Shown here piece by piece: positions 1 through 8,089 of a stretch of 64,000 nt of DNA. The notes under the pieces are model-generated. The model worked only from the letters and a program-made list of their open reading frames with translations. It searched no databases and was not told the DNA's origin. The stretch is taken from NCBI RefSeq assembly GCF_042646065.1, contig NZ_JBHRTA010000009.1:310001-374000 (forward strand), read 5' to 3'. Both the position numbers and the translations under genes were made by a program. This stretch comes from Parapedobacter deserti (GTDB lineage Bacteria; Bacteroidota; Bacteroidia; Sphingobacteriales; Sphingobacteriaceae). Position 1 is the first letter of the stretch. Every line of letters starts with the position of its first letter.

Positions 1-363
1 TGTGGCCAGCACGCCTACGTGCCGCGTTTGGGTATATCGGCCGATCACTTCGGTGGTTGGCCGGATTACGCCGAGCACTTTCCGCAAATCGGGACACTGC
101 GGCAGGTCGTGCTGCTGGATCGTGCGAAGGGCTTTCGCAGAGGCGGTGTTGCAGGCCAGCACAACGAGGTGGCAGCCCATCGAAAACAGTTGCTCCACGC
201 ATTCCCTGGTAAAGGCATATACCGTCTCAAAAGAGCGCGTACCATAAGGTACCCGGGCATTATCGCCCAGGTACACATAGTCATACTGCGGCAGCTTGCC
301 TACAATTTCCCTGAAGACGGTCAACCCGCCATAGCCAGAATCAAAGATGCCTATCGGACCCAT
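1..363 (-). CDS. murI: Glutamate racemase, N-terminal part (cut by window edge)
   Basis: Interconverts L- and D-glutamate in the cytoplasm, supplying D-Glu for peptidoglycan. The 121 codons present begin MGPIGIFDSGYGGLTVF, the family's opening motif with catalytic-region Asp8-Ser9. The first catalytic cysteine lies in VVLACNTAS (Cys71). The second catalytic Cys and the C-terminal half are outside the window. The ATG at 363-361 is 15 bases after the stop of the upstream GH125 gene on the same strand, so the two may be co-transcribed. Nothing appears broken in the part seen. Confidence 0.93.
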   Translation of the reverse strand, partial: MGPIGIFDSGYGGLTVFREIVGKLPQYDYVYLGDNARVPYGTRSFETVYAFTRECVEQLFSMGCHLVVLACNTASAKALRTIQQHDLPQCPDLRKVLGVIRPTTEVIGRYTQTRHVGVLAT

Positions 364-378
364 ATACGAGGCGCTCCA

Positions 379-1797
379 TTATTTCAGCAAATATGGCTTT
401 TCTTTGTAGGTTTTCCATAGAAATTCGCCGAATAAGGTGTTTGCCCAGGCAAACCAAGAGCGGGTGAAGTTTTTGGGATCGTCCTTGTGGAAGGACTCGT
501 GCATGAAACCGGTATCGCCGTGGGTGTTTTTCAGCAGATCGATACAGGATTTAATTTCGCGGTCGTCAAGCGATGTAAGCCCACGCATCGTAATAGCCAT
601 CGGCCAGACCATGTCGTGTCCGATGTGAGGCCCCCCGATGCCTTCAGCTGCCGAACCTTTAAAGAAAAACGGGTTGTTTTCAGATAGCACGTAGGCACGC
701 GTGCGCTGGTATATCGGATCGTTGACATTTACAGCGCCGAGGTAGGGAAGAGACAGCAGGCTGGGAATGTTAGCATCGTCCATCATCATGTAGCTGCCGA
801 AGCCATCCACTTCGTAAGCATATACACGGCCGTGCATGGGGTGGTCAACAATGCCGTATTCCTTAACGGCATTTTCCACTTCCTGGGCCAGGTCGAGCAT
901 TTCCGATGCCAGTGCCTGTTCGTTGGCAAGGTTGGCGAGCATTTCGGCCGATTGGCGCAGGCTGACCACGGCGAAGAGGTTGGACGGGATGAGGAAGGAG
1001 AAGATGGTCGCATCATCGCTTGGCCTGAAGCTTGAACAGATCAAACCTACCGGATTGACGGGGTAACCGTATCCGTCCACCTGCAGGGTGTCGGAGCCCC
1101 GCGCCGTGGTACGCTCAAACTTGTAGGGGCCCAGGCCATCTTTCCGTTGCTGCTCTTTGAACGTTTTCAAGATGTTGCGCTGAGCGGCTAGCCACTCGCT
1201 GTCAAATGGAGCGGTATCATCAGTGGCCTTCCAATATCCGTAGGCGAGGCGTATGGCGTAACATAGCGAATCAATTTCCCACTTGCGCTCATGGATGCCT
1301 GGCTTCATGTCGGTGTGGTCGGTGCCCCATTCGCCCACTTTGTTTGGGTCGTTATAGAACGCATTTGCATAGGGGTCGATGTTGATGCACTCGCTTTGCT
1401 TGTTGACTAAACCAGCGATCAGCCGCTGCAGGTTTTTGTCTTGCGCCATAAAGGGGAGATACGGCCATACCTGCGCGCAGCTGTCGCGGAGCCACATCGC
1501 GTCGATGTCTCCGGTAATCACATAGGTGTAAGGTTTGCCGTTCTTTTCTTCCGGAAATACAGTCGTATCCAATGTGTTGGGGAAGCAGTTGCCGAACAGC
1601 CAGCCGATCTCTTTGTCGGCTGCGTGGCGCTGGAATTCCTTGATGACATTTTCGATGGCATCACTGGAAAAATGGCGCTGGTCTTTCGGAAAGCGGACGT
1701 TTGGGAATTCCTGCCGGGTTGAACCCAAAGATAGATTGCCTGCCCACATCCCTGCGCCAAGCAACGCACTGTTTTGGATAAATGTTCTACGTTTCAT
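379..1797 (-). CDS. Glycoside hydrolase family 125 (exo-alpha-1,6-mannosidase type), exported
   Basis: 472 residues, near the usual GH125 (formerly DUF1237) length. The protein starts MKRRTFIQNSALLGAG, a twin-arginine-like signal (RRTFIQ), so export to the periplasm is expected. Family hallmarks are TGDIDAMWLRDS at residues 95-106, GTDHTDMKPG at about 158, KWEIDSLCY at 172-180 (an acidic motif that probably holds the catalytic acid) and GIGGPHIGHDMVWPMA near the C-terminus. Known GH125 enzymes remove alpha-1,6-linked mannose from the non-reducing end of glycans without a metal. The gene lies directly upstream of murI, and no mannan-specific SusCD pair is adjacent. Specificity is inferred from the family. 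Confidence 0.9.
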   Translation of the reverse strand: MKRRTFIQNSALLGAGMWAGNLSLGSTRQEFPNVRFPKDQRHFSSDAIENVIKEFQRHAADKEIGWLFGNCFPNTLDTTVFPEEKNGKPYTYVITGDIDAMWLRDSCAQVWPYLPFMAQDKNLQRLIAGLVNKQSECINIDPYANAFYNDPNKVGEWGTDHTDMKPGIHERKWEIDSLCYAIRLAYGYWKATDDTAPFDSEWLAAQRNILKTFKEQQRKDGLGPYKFERTTARGSDTLQVDGYGYPVNPVGLICSSFRPSDDATIFSFLIPSNLFAVVSLRQSAEMLANLANEQALASEMLDLAQEVENAVKEYGIVDHPMHGRVYAYEVDGFGSYMMMDDANIPSLLSLPYLGAVNVNDPIYQRTRAYVLSENNPFFFKGSAAEGIGGPHIGHDMVWPMAITMRGLTSLDDREIKSCIDLLKNTHGDTGFMHESFHKDDPKNFTRSWFAWANTLFGEFLWKTYKEKPYLLK

Positions 1798-1971
1798 GTG
1801 GTTTTAACTGTGTCTATTGTCGCTATATGGGTTTTATTTACATGCTATCGTGTGCAATATGCAAAAAAATATTTTATTTCGAATATGCAAAGTCGTTTTA
1901 GCATCCGGTTTCGTTGTCAGCCCCGAACGAGCGTGACTGGCGGCTTCTATCGTTTTTAATTGACAAGATGG

Positions 1972-2001
1972 CTTGATTCTTGGTAGGCAATGTTATCTTT
2001 G
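1972..2001 (+). promoter_or_regulatory. Bacteroidota-type promoter before the RemB/Wzi-like gene
   Basis: CTTG at 1972-1975 and TATCTTTG at 1994-2001 (match to TAnnTTTG), separated by 18 bases against the usual 19. Because this -7 box lies downstream of a possible GTG/ATG at 1990, the ATG at 2020 is the better start for the following gene. Confidence 0.6.
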
Positions 2002-2019
2002 CTGACTGATTTTTTTGCC

Positions 2020-3669
2020 ATGATTAAACGTTTACGTTTATACCGCCGCTGTATCCTTCCGGCCTTGCTTATCGCGCTGTCGGGCGGCTACGTGGACCGG
2101 GTAAACGCCCAGTCGACATACCAACCGTATTCCTTCCAGTTTTACCAGAAACTCAGCAATGTGCTGTATGATCCGGATACGCGCCTTCATACATCGATCA
2201 AGCCTTTCATTATCGACAGCGCGTTGCAGTCGCGGTACGACACGTTGATGCAGCTTGGGGTGACCGGACGGGCCTCGTGGTGGGGACGCAAGCTTTTTAA
2301 CGAGCACCTGGTCGAAGTAAAAAAGGAAGACCATACGTTTTACCTGGACTTTCTTCCGGATTTCCAGGTCGGGCGTGACTTTGCCGGCGGCGGGCGTACT
2401 ACATGGCTGAATACGCGGGGTGCGCAGGCGGGGGTTACCATCGAAGACAAGTTTTCGCTGTATGTGAATTTTTTCGAGAACCAGGCCGTGTTCCCGGATT
2501 ACCTGGACCGCTATATCTTCGAAAGCACCGTGACGCCCGGACAGGGATACGGCAAGACGATGTACGACAATCCCCGTAAAAAGGACTGGATGTATGGGTC
2601 GGCGGTACTGTCTTATACAGCTAACAGATACCTCAACGTGACGCTGGCTTACGACAAGCAATTTATCGGCGATGGTTACCGCTCGATGCTGCTGTCGGAT
2701 ATTTCGTCAAACTATACCGCGTTGAAGTTGACCGGTAAACTGGGTAATGTGCAATACATGAGTATGTGGGCGTATATGCTTGACCCGATGCATCCCCGTT
2801 CGGTCGATTCGGTACAGCGGGCGGGAGACAACTGGAAATGGGGCGCATTTCAATACCTGGATTGGAATGTAGACAACCGGCTGTCTATCGGATTGTTCCA
2901 ATCGGTGGTGTGGGGGGCAAAGAATGCCGCTGGACGGCGGGGATTTGATTTTAATTACTTCAATCCCATTATTTCCATGCGGCCGGTGGAGCTGACCAAT
3001 ACCTCGTCGCCGGACAAGATGCACCTTGGGCTCACTTCCAAGTACAAAGCGCTTCGGAATCTGACCGTATATGGGCAGTTTATGCTGGGTGAGTTTACCG
3101 CCAAAGAGTTTTTCGCTGGCAATGGCCACGTCAACAACAAATGGGCTGCACAGCTTGGTTTCCGTGGATACGACGCCTTCGGGATCAAGGATCTGAATTT
3201 TTTAGCGGAATACAACATGGCACGACCTTACACTTATGCGCATTTCGACCCGGTCAGTAATTACAGCAATTACGGGCAGCCATTGGCCCATCCGTGGGGT
3301 GCCAATTTCAGGGAGTTGGTCGGAATATTGAATTATTCCTACCGACGGTTTGACTTCTCCTTCCAAGGCACCTGGGGACAGTTTGGAACTGACCCGGACG
3401 CCTCAACGAACTTCGGGCATGATATTTTCAAGCCTTACAGCAGCCACCTGCGTGTTTATGGAAACCATATTGGGCAGGGCATAAACAACAACCTGTTGTA
3501 TGCAGATGGGCGGATATCCTACTTGTTCAACCCGAGATATAACCTACGGCTCGAGGTGGGAGCGGTATACCGGCGGCACGGTATCCCCGAACAAGGTAAG
3601 CATCATCAGACCGGCATGCTGACCATGGGCGTTCGAGGATCATTCCGCAATTTTTATTATGATTTTTAG
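2020..3669 (+). CDS. RemB/Wzi-like outer-membrane beta-barrel protein
   Basis: 549 residues from the ATG at 2020. It starts MIKRLRLYRRCILPALLIAL and has a signal peptide ending near VNAQS. The mature part is dominated by alternating hydrophobic/aromatic strands (for example YLNVTLAYDKQFIGDGYRSM) and ends in FRNFYYDF, a terminal aromatic residue as in outer-membrane barrels. The pattern fits proteins annotated in Bacteroidota as capsule assembly Wzi family or gliding motility protein RemB. A role in surface polysaccharide attachment or surface adhesion is therefore likely but not proven. No gld or spr genes are adjacent. The aroQ gene follows with its own promoter. Confidence 0.7.
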   Translation: MIKRLRLYRRCILPALLIALSGGYVDRVNAQSTYQPYSFQFYQKLSNVLYDPDTRLHTSIKPFIIDSALQSRYDTLMQLGVTGRASWWGRKLFNEHLVEVKKEDHTFYLDFLPDFQVGRDFAGGGRTTWLNTRGAQAGVTIEDKFSLYVNFFENQAVFPDYLDRYIFESTVTPGQGYGKTMYDNPRKKDWMYGSAVLSYTANRYLNVTLAYDKQFIGDGYRSMLLSDISSNYTALKLTGKLGNVQYMSMWAYMLDPMHPRSVDSVQRAGDNWKWGAFQYLDWNVDNRLSIGLFQSVVWGAKNAAGRRGFDFNYFNPIISMRPVELTNTSSPDKMHLGLTSKYKALRNLTVYGQFMLGEFTAKEFFAGNGHVNNKWAAQLGFRGYDAFGIKDLNFLAEYNMARPYTYAHFDPVSNYSNYGQPLAHPWGANFRELVGILNYSYRRFDFSFQGTWGQFGTDPDASTNFGHDIFKPYSSHLRVYGNHIGQGINNNLLYADGRISYLFNPRYNLRLEVGAVYRRHGIPEQGKHHQTGMLTMGVRGSFRNFYYDF

Positions 3670-3682
3670 TTGGGTTGCCCAC

Positions 3683-3713
3683 TTTGAATCGACTGGATTG
3701 TTTGCTAAGTTTG
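3683..3713 (+). promoter_or_regulatory. Consensus Bacteroidota promoter for aroQ
   Basis: TTTG at 3683-3686, 19 bases, then TAAGTTTG at 3706-3713: an exact TTTG-N19-TAnnTTTG match. The aroQ ATG is at 3720, only six bases past the -7 box, so the transcript should start at or next to the start codon. Confidence 0.75.
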
Positions 3714-3719
3714 CTGCTT

Positions 3720-4142
3720 ATGAACAATGTTATTATCATCAACGGCCCTAACCTCAACTTGTTGGGTGTGCGGGAAAAAAGTATATACGGCGAACAGGAT
3801 TTTCCCGCCTACTTTGAATCACTTAAGTCTTCGTATCCGACGCTGGAATTGTCGTACTTTCAAAGCAACCATGAAGGTGCCATCGTAGATAAGCTCCATG
3901 AGGTCGGTTTTTCCGCAACGGGTGTCGTTCTGAATGCCGGGGCGTATACGCACACCTCGCTGGCTATTGCCGATGCGATCGCAGCGGTGCCGGTACCTGT
4001 GGTGGAGGTTCATATCTCAAATGTGTACGCCCGGGAGCCGTTCCGGCACCATTCCTACCTCGCTAAAAACTGTAAGGGTGTCATCTGCGGCTTTGGCCTG
4101 GATGGCTACCGGCTGGCCGTGGAGAGCCTAATAGCAGAATAA
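3720..4142 (+). CDS. aroQ: 3-Dehydroquinate dehydratase, type II
   Basis: Dehydrates 3-dehydroquinate to 3-dehydroshikimate in the shikimate pathway (cytoplasmic dodecamer in the family). At 140 residues it has normal type II length. Motifs: IINGPNLNLLGVRE near the N-terminus, the flexible lid with the catalytic Tyr in REKSIYG, YFQSNHEGAIVD, NAGAYTHTSLAI and EVHISNVYAREPFRHHSY with the catalytic His. The ATG at 3720 is preferred over upstream in-frame codons because a consensus promoter ends at 3713. The last 62 bases overlap the 3' end of the convergent exporter gene. Confidence 0.95.
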   Translation: MNNVIIINGPNLNLLGVREKSIYGEQDFPAYFESLKSSYPTLELSYFQSNHEGAIVDKLHEVGFSATGVVLNAGAYTHTSLAIADAIAAVPVPVVEVHISNVYAREPFRHHSYLAKNCKGVICGFGLDGYRLAVESLIAE

Positions 4143-5298
4143 GCAGGCTAAGGGAGGCGCACCCCGCCATCATCCCGGTCATCGGTACGGCCGTACCATT
4201 ATGCAAATAGCTTACCAAGGCAGACGTCACAGCGCCGCACCCCATCTGTAGGCTGCCCAGCAGTGCTGAGGCACTGCCCGCCAACCTGCTGAATGGCGCG
4301 AGTGCCAAAGCAGAGGTGTTGGGAAAAACGAAGCCCTGAGAACCGAGAAATAAAAAGATCAAGGCCACCATCACATACAGGTTTATCAACCCAGTGACGG
4401 ATAACGCGGCTAATGCCACGCCGATGGATGATTGGATGAGCAACGCCGTTTTCGCTACTTTTTCGCTGCGTAGGGTGCGAAGCAGGTACCGGTTCAGCTG
4501 GCTGGCGGCAATCAGCGCCGATGCAATGAGGGCGAATACCAGTCCATACTGTTTTTCATCCAACCCGTATAAGGTCATCATGACGTAGGGCGACCCTGCA
4601 AGATAAGCGTAAAGGCCGGATGATGCCAGACCGCCTGCAAAAGCATAGGAGTAAAACTGCCGGTTGCGGAACACCTGCCAGTACGATTGGACGACGGGCT
4701 TTGGCATCAGTGATATTCCGGGGTTGGAACCCTTGCTCTCCGGCAGGAAAAAAATGACAATCAGCAAAATGCCAGTAGCCATCACGGCCAATATCAAGAA
4801 TATGCCATGCCAGTCCCAGTGCGCCATCACGAAGCTTCCCACGGTGGGTGCCAATATGGGCGAAATACCAATGATCAGCATCAGGAGTGAAAATATTCTG
4901 GCGCTTTCAGTGGGGCCGAAAAAGTCCCGCACCATGGCCCGTGAAGCGACCATGCCTCCGCAGCTACCCAACGCCTGTACGAAGCGATATAAGATCAGGT
5001 TGTCGGCGGCATTGGTTAACGCGCAGCCGGCAGATGCAGCGATGTAAATGGCCAGCCCGACGACGAGTGGGGGCTTACGGCCGAAGCGGTCGAGCAGCGG
5101 CCCGTATATGATCTGGCCGGAAGCGATGCCAATAAAAAAGGAGGTGAGCGAAAGCTGGATATGGGCAACCGAGGTGTGGAGGCTAGCCGCTATCGCGTCA
5201 AAACCGGGCAGGTACATATCGATGGAAAACGGTCCAATGGCCGACAATAAGCCAAGGACCACAAAGATAAAAAAGCGATGCTGCTTTGCGGATGCCAT
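4081..5298 (-). CDS. MFS drug exporter, Bcr/CflA subfamily
   Basis: 405 residues from the ATG at 5298 (MASAKQHRFFIFVVLG). About 12 hydrophobic segments are visible. Subfamily motifs are IDMYLPGFDAIAASL in the first segment, GPLLDRFGRKPP (the MFS motif between segments 2 and 3) and RFVQALGSCGGMVASRAMVRD. Members export drugs such as bicyclomycin or small metabolites by proton antiport across the inner membrane. It is the last gene of the minus-strand run after lgt (43-base gap) but has its own -7 box. Its C-terminal tail GSPRPAGSHPGQSRR is read from the opposite strand of aroQ. The substrate cannot be told. Confidence 0.9.
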   Translation of the reverse strand: MASAKQHRFFIFVVLGLLSAIGPFSIDMYLPGFDAIAASLHTSVAHIQLSLTSFFIGIASGQIIYGPLLDRFGRKPPLVVGLAIYIAASAGCALTNAADNLILYRFVQALGSCGGMVASRAMVRDFFGPTESARIFSLLMLIIGISPILAPTVGSFVMAHWDWHGIFLILAVMATGILLIVIFFLPESKGSNPGISLMPKPVVQSYWQVFRNRQFYSYAFAGGLASSGLYAYLAGSPYVMMTLYGLDEKQYGLVFALIASALIAASQLNRYLLRTLRSEKVAKTALLIQSSIGVALAALSVTGLINLYVMVALIFLFLGSQGFVFPNTSALALAPFSRLAGSASALLGSLQMGCGAVTSALVSYLHNGTAVPMTGMMAGCASLSLLILLLGSPRPAGSHPGQSRR

Positions 5299-5305
5299 CA
5301 AACAG

Positions 5306-5313
5306 CAAAGTTA
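5306..5313 (-). promoter_or_regulatory. -7 box for the Bcr/CflA exporter
   Basis: On the minus strand TAACTTTG fits TAnnTTTG and lies seven bases before the ATG at 5298. No TTTG is found 19 bases upstream. A near-leaderless transcript is predicted. Confidence 0.45.
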
Positions 5314-5341
5314 GCGCTTATTTCCGTATTCTGCTAATGCC

Positions 5342-6178
5342 TTACTTCCGCTTGACGGGCTGTCCTTTATATGGCCTGAGTAGCAGGTAAACACCCATTG
5401 CAATAAATGGCAGGCTTAGCAATTGTCCCATGTTATATTTCATGTTATCTTCGAAGGCTTCTTGATTTTCCTTGAAAAACTCCAGCCCGAACCGTGCGCC
5501 AAAAAGCAAGATGAGGAAGAGACCGAATATAAACCCCGGTTTTAACAGGGGTTTGCGGTGGTAGAGGTTCCATAGGATGATAAATATCATCACGTATGCG
5601 AGGGCTTCGTACAATTGTGCCGGATGACGGGGCACGGCATCAATTCGCTCGAAAACTACGGCCCAGGGCAGATCGGTCGGGAGACCAATAATTTCAGAGT
5701 TGAAGAAGTTGCCGATGCGGACAAAAGCCCCAGCCAATGGAATGACAATGACCAGCCGGTCTGTAATCCACAGGAAATCGGTTTTCGTCTTTCGGCAAAA
5801 GAGAAAAATGCCCACCAGGATACCGGCAGCTCCGCCATGGCTTGCCAATCCATGGAACCCGGTAAGTGTAAACTTGCCATTCACAAAAGTAAAAGGCAGG
5901 ATCATTTCCAACGGGTGGTTTTTATAGTAGTCAAATTCGTAAAACAGGCAATGGCCTAAGCGTGCGCCCAACAAGGTGCCGACAAATATATAGATGCTGA
6001 ATTGGTCGAGTAGTTCCTGCGGTTTGTTTTCGCGCTTAAAAATACGAAGCATCAGCACGTAGCTACAGATAAAGGCTAATAGGAAACACATGGTGTAGTA
6101 CCGGACTTCAAAGCTTCCGATACTGAATATTTCGGGACTGACATTCCAATGGATGGCTCCCAATATGCTGTCTATCAT
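5342..6178 (-). CDS. lgt: Prolipoprotein diacylglyceryl transferase
   Basis: Transfers a diacylglyceryl group from phosphatidylglycerol to the lipobox Cys of prelipoproteins, the first step of lipoprotein maturation in the inner membrane. 278 residues, about seven membrane segments. The signature is present as FVRIGNFFNSEIIG. HGLASHGGAAGI (catalytic-region His) and the C-terminal FGARFGLEFFKENQEAFE also fit Lgt. A Lys/Arg-rich tail ends the protein. This window encodes many lipoproteins (SusD, OmpA-like, DUF1573, His-rich) that would be Lgt substrates. Confidence 0.95.
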   Translation of the reverse strand: MIDSILGAIHWNVSPEIFSIGSFEVRYYTMCFLLAFICSYVLMLRIFKRENKPQELLDQFSIYIFVGTLLGARLGHCLFYEFDYYKNHPLEMILPFTFVNGKFTLTGFHGLASHGGAAGILVGIFLFCRKTKTDFLWITDRLVIVIPLAGAFVRIGNFFNSEIIGLPTDLPWAVVFERIDAVPRHPAQLYEALAYVMIFIILWNLYHRKPLLKPGFIFGLFLILLFGARFGLEFFKENQEAFEDNMKYNMGQLLSLPFIAMGVYLLLRPYKGQPVKRK

Positions 6179-6274
6179 GGTTATGATCCGTTTAGGGCGG
6201 TAAATATAGTGTTTTATTTGTTTATTCGCTGGCCCGGTGCTCCGTTGATTTGCATTTTGCGGATCTCTGCGCTA

Positions 6275-8032
6275 TCAGATTTTCAGTTCGATGGCGGGAT
6301 TTGCCACCAGCTTGAGCCCGTCATGGATCAGCTTCGTCAATTCGGGCTGCAAAGCAACTTTCGTTTCAAGCCATTGCTCGATTTCTACGGCGACCCCATC
6401 GGCGCCGTGATGCCTTAGCACCTCAAGCAGCTCCAGTCCACAGAGCCAATCATTAGTATGCCTCGTCTTAATTATCTCCCACACGGCGGATAGGCTATCT
6501 ATGTCTTTCCCGGTTTCGCGAACCTGGCGGACGGTGGCATAAAGATGGTGAAGCTGCCGAACATTGAGGTTATATTCCGGTTTGTGAGTATATTCTTTCG
6601 AGAGCAATGCCACCTGCTCAAATGCGTCTTTATCCGCAGCACCGCAAAAGACCGAAACTATTTTTTCGCCGACGGCCATGTCATAACTGCCCCATTCGGG
6701 CCTGAAGTATATTTTTCCGCTATGGCGGTTTTTTACCTCCCCATTTGAGAATGAAATCAATACAATTTTGCCATGTTTGCGCCGTATGTCGGTCACTATC
6801 CCGGTCACCGCAATGCCGGAATCGAACCGCAATTCAACATGCTTATCCAACACGATCCCGACGTGCTGCAGCTCGCTGTCAGAAAAATCTTCGAGGGCTT
6901 TTTTGTAGTCTGCAAGTTTGCCTACGGGTGACCCGAATCCTTCGCTGTGGACGGTCTTGCCGTGTCCATCCAACTGGACACCGTCTGCCGCAAGAGCGGT
7001 CGGCCCATGTGTTTGCAGGTAGTTCAATCCGTCCCCTCCAGTGGCTGTAAACGTGCCGGACACCTGTAAGCCCGAACTATAGACTGCCGTACACACATTC
7101 CGGCATTCAATAGCCTTGTCTAAGCTTTCTTTGCCACCGACGCGGAAAGCCATGGTGTCGGCGAATTGTTCAAGCACATTCAGCAAATGTTCGAACGTCG
7201 GCGTAACAAATAGTTGGGGCTGGGGTTTGGTGATATCATACGCGTAATTAACCGTTTCAGATGAGTAGGGTAGCTTAGGTACATCCGGCTTCATGCAGGA
7301 CGCACTTTCTCCAATAGACGAGAGCAAGCCGGCACCGTATATTTTGGGGTTGTCAAGGCTTCCGATCAAGCCGTACTCTACGGTCCACCAATGGAGCCGG
7401 CTGAGCAATGCCATCTCGGAAGGTTGGCCCATGTTGGCCTGCACATATTCCAATCGCTCTTCGGCTTGCGCAATTTCGGCGGGTGTCGCATCATGGCGTT
7501 CTTTCAGGATGGAAAGCATACGTATGGCCTCGTATTGTTCGAAGTCCATATAGGAGAACATGGCTTTGCTTCCGATTTCGCCGAAGTAGCGCAGGTATTC
7601 GGCATATTCCGGTTCGGCGATGATGGGTGCATGCCCGCTGGACTCATGGATGATATCGGGGGCCGGCGTGTACGCGATGTGTTCGAGCTGCCGGATGTCC
7701 GCAGCGATCACCAACACGCGGTGCGCCTGGAACTCCATAAACGCGACAGGAGGAATGAAGCCATCAACGGTGGCTGCACCCCACCCGATTTTTTTGAGGT
7801 TGTCATTCATCTCCTGCAGATCCGGTATGTGCTCAATCGTAAGCCCGGCAGCCCGCAGCCCAGGGATATAGGGATAATAAGCGACGTCTTTAAGGTAGCT
7901 GTAATTCTGCCGCATCACATACCGCCACACGGCCTGGTCGATGGGGGTATACCGCTCATAGTGCTGCGCAACGATGTATTGTCGCAAATGGCGCGGCAAC
8001 CGTTCAAGGACAGGATTGTTATACGTATTCAT
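6275..8032 (-). CDS. phhA: Aromatic amino-acid hydroxylase (phenylalanine 4-monooxygenase type) with long C-terminal extension
   Basis: The catalytic domain of pterin-dependent, non-heme iron hydroxylases occupies about residues 1-300. The iron facial triad is visible as PDIIHESSGH (His129, His134) and HWWTVEYGLIG (Glu219). The expected reaction is Phe + tetrahydropterin + O2 to Tyr, feeding aromatic catabolism. Typical bacterial PhhA is roughly 260-300 residues, while this one has 585. The extra part, about residues 310-585, matches no domain I can name. It contains a probable small beta domain (VELRFDSGIAVTGIVTD) and a helical tail. It stands alone between rimK and lgt on the same strand. 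Confidence 0.88.
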   Translation of the reverse strand: MNTYNNPVLERLPRHLRQYIVAQHYERYTPIDQAVWRYVMRQNYSYLKDVAYYPYIPGLRAAGLTIEHIPDLQEMNDNLKKIGWGAATVDGFIPPVAFMEFQAHRVLVIAADIRQLEHIAYTPAPDIIHESSGHAPIIAEPEYAEYLRYFGEIGSKAMFSYMDFEQYEAIRMLSILKERHDATPAEIAQAEERLEYVQANMGQPSEMALLSRLHWWTVEYGLIGSLDNPKIYGAGLLSSIGESASCMKPDVPKLPYSSETVNYAYDITKPQPQLFVTPTFEHLLNVLEQFADTMAFRVGGKESLDKAIECRNVCTAVYSSGLQVSGTFTATGGDGLNYLQTHGPTALAADGVQLDGHGKTVHSEGFGSPVGKLADYKKALEDFSDSELQHVGIVLDKHVELRFDSGIAVTGIVTDIRRKHGKIVLISFSNGEVKNRHSGKIYFRPEWGSYDMAVGEKIVSVFCGAADKDAFEQVALLSKEYTHKPEYNLNVRQLHHLYATVRQVRETGKDIDSLSAVWEIIKTRHTNDWLCGLELLEVLRHHGADGVAVEIEQWLETKVALQPELTKLIHDGLKLVANPAIELKI

Positions 8033-8089
8033 GGTGCTAACTGGTGTTAGCGCAAATATAGCAGAATTATTAGGAATCTGCGGAGTCAG

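Noticed and set aside
2038..2661. 207-codon open frame on the minus strand inside the RemB/Wzi-like gene
   Set aside because: Antisense to a gene with signal peptide and promoter; no recognisable features of its own.
379..3669. GH125 and RemB-like genes as part of a polysaccharide utilisation locus
   Set aside because: No SusC/SusD pair or other glycan enzymes adjoin them; the SusCD pairs in this window are 16 kb or more away.
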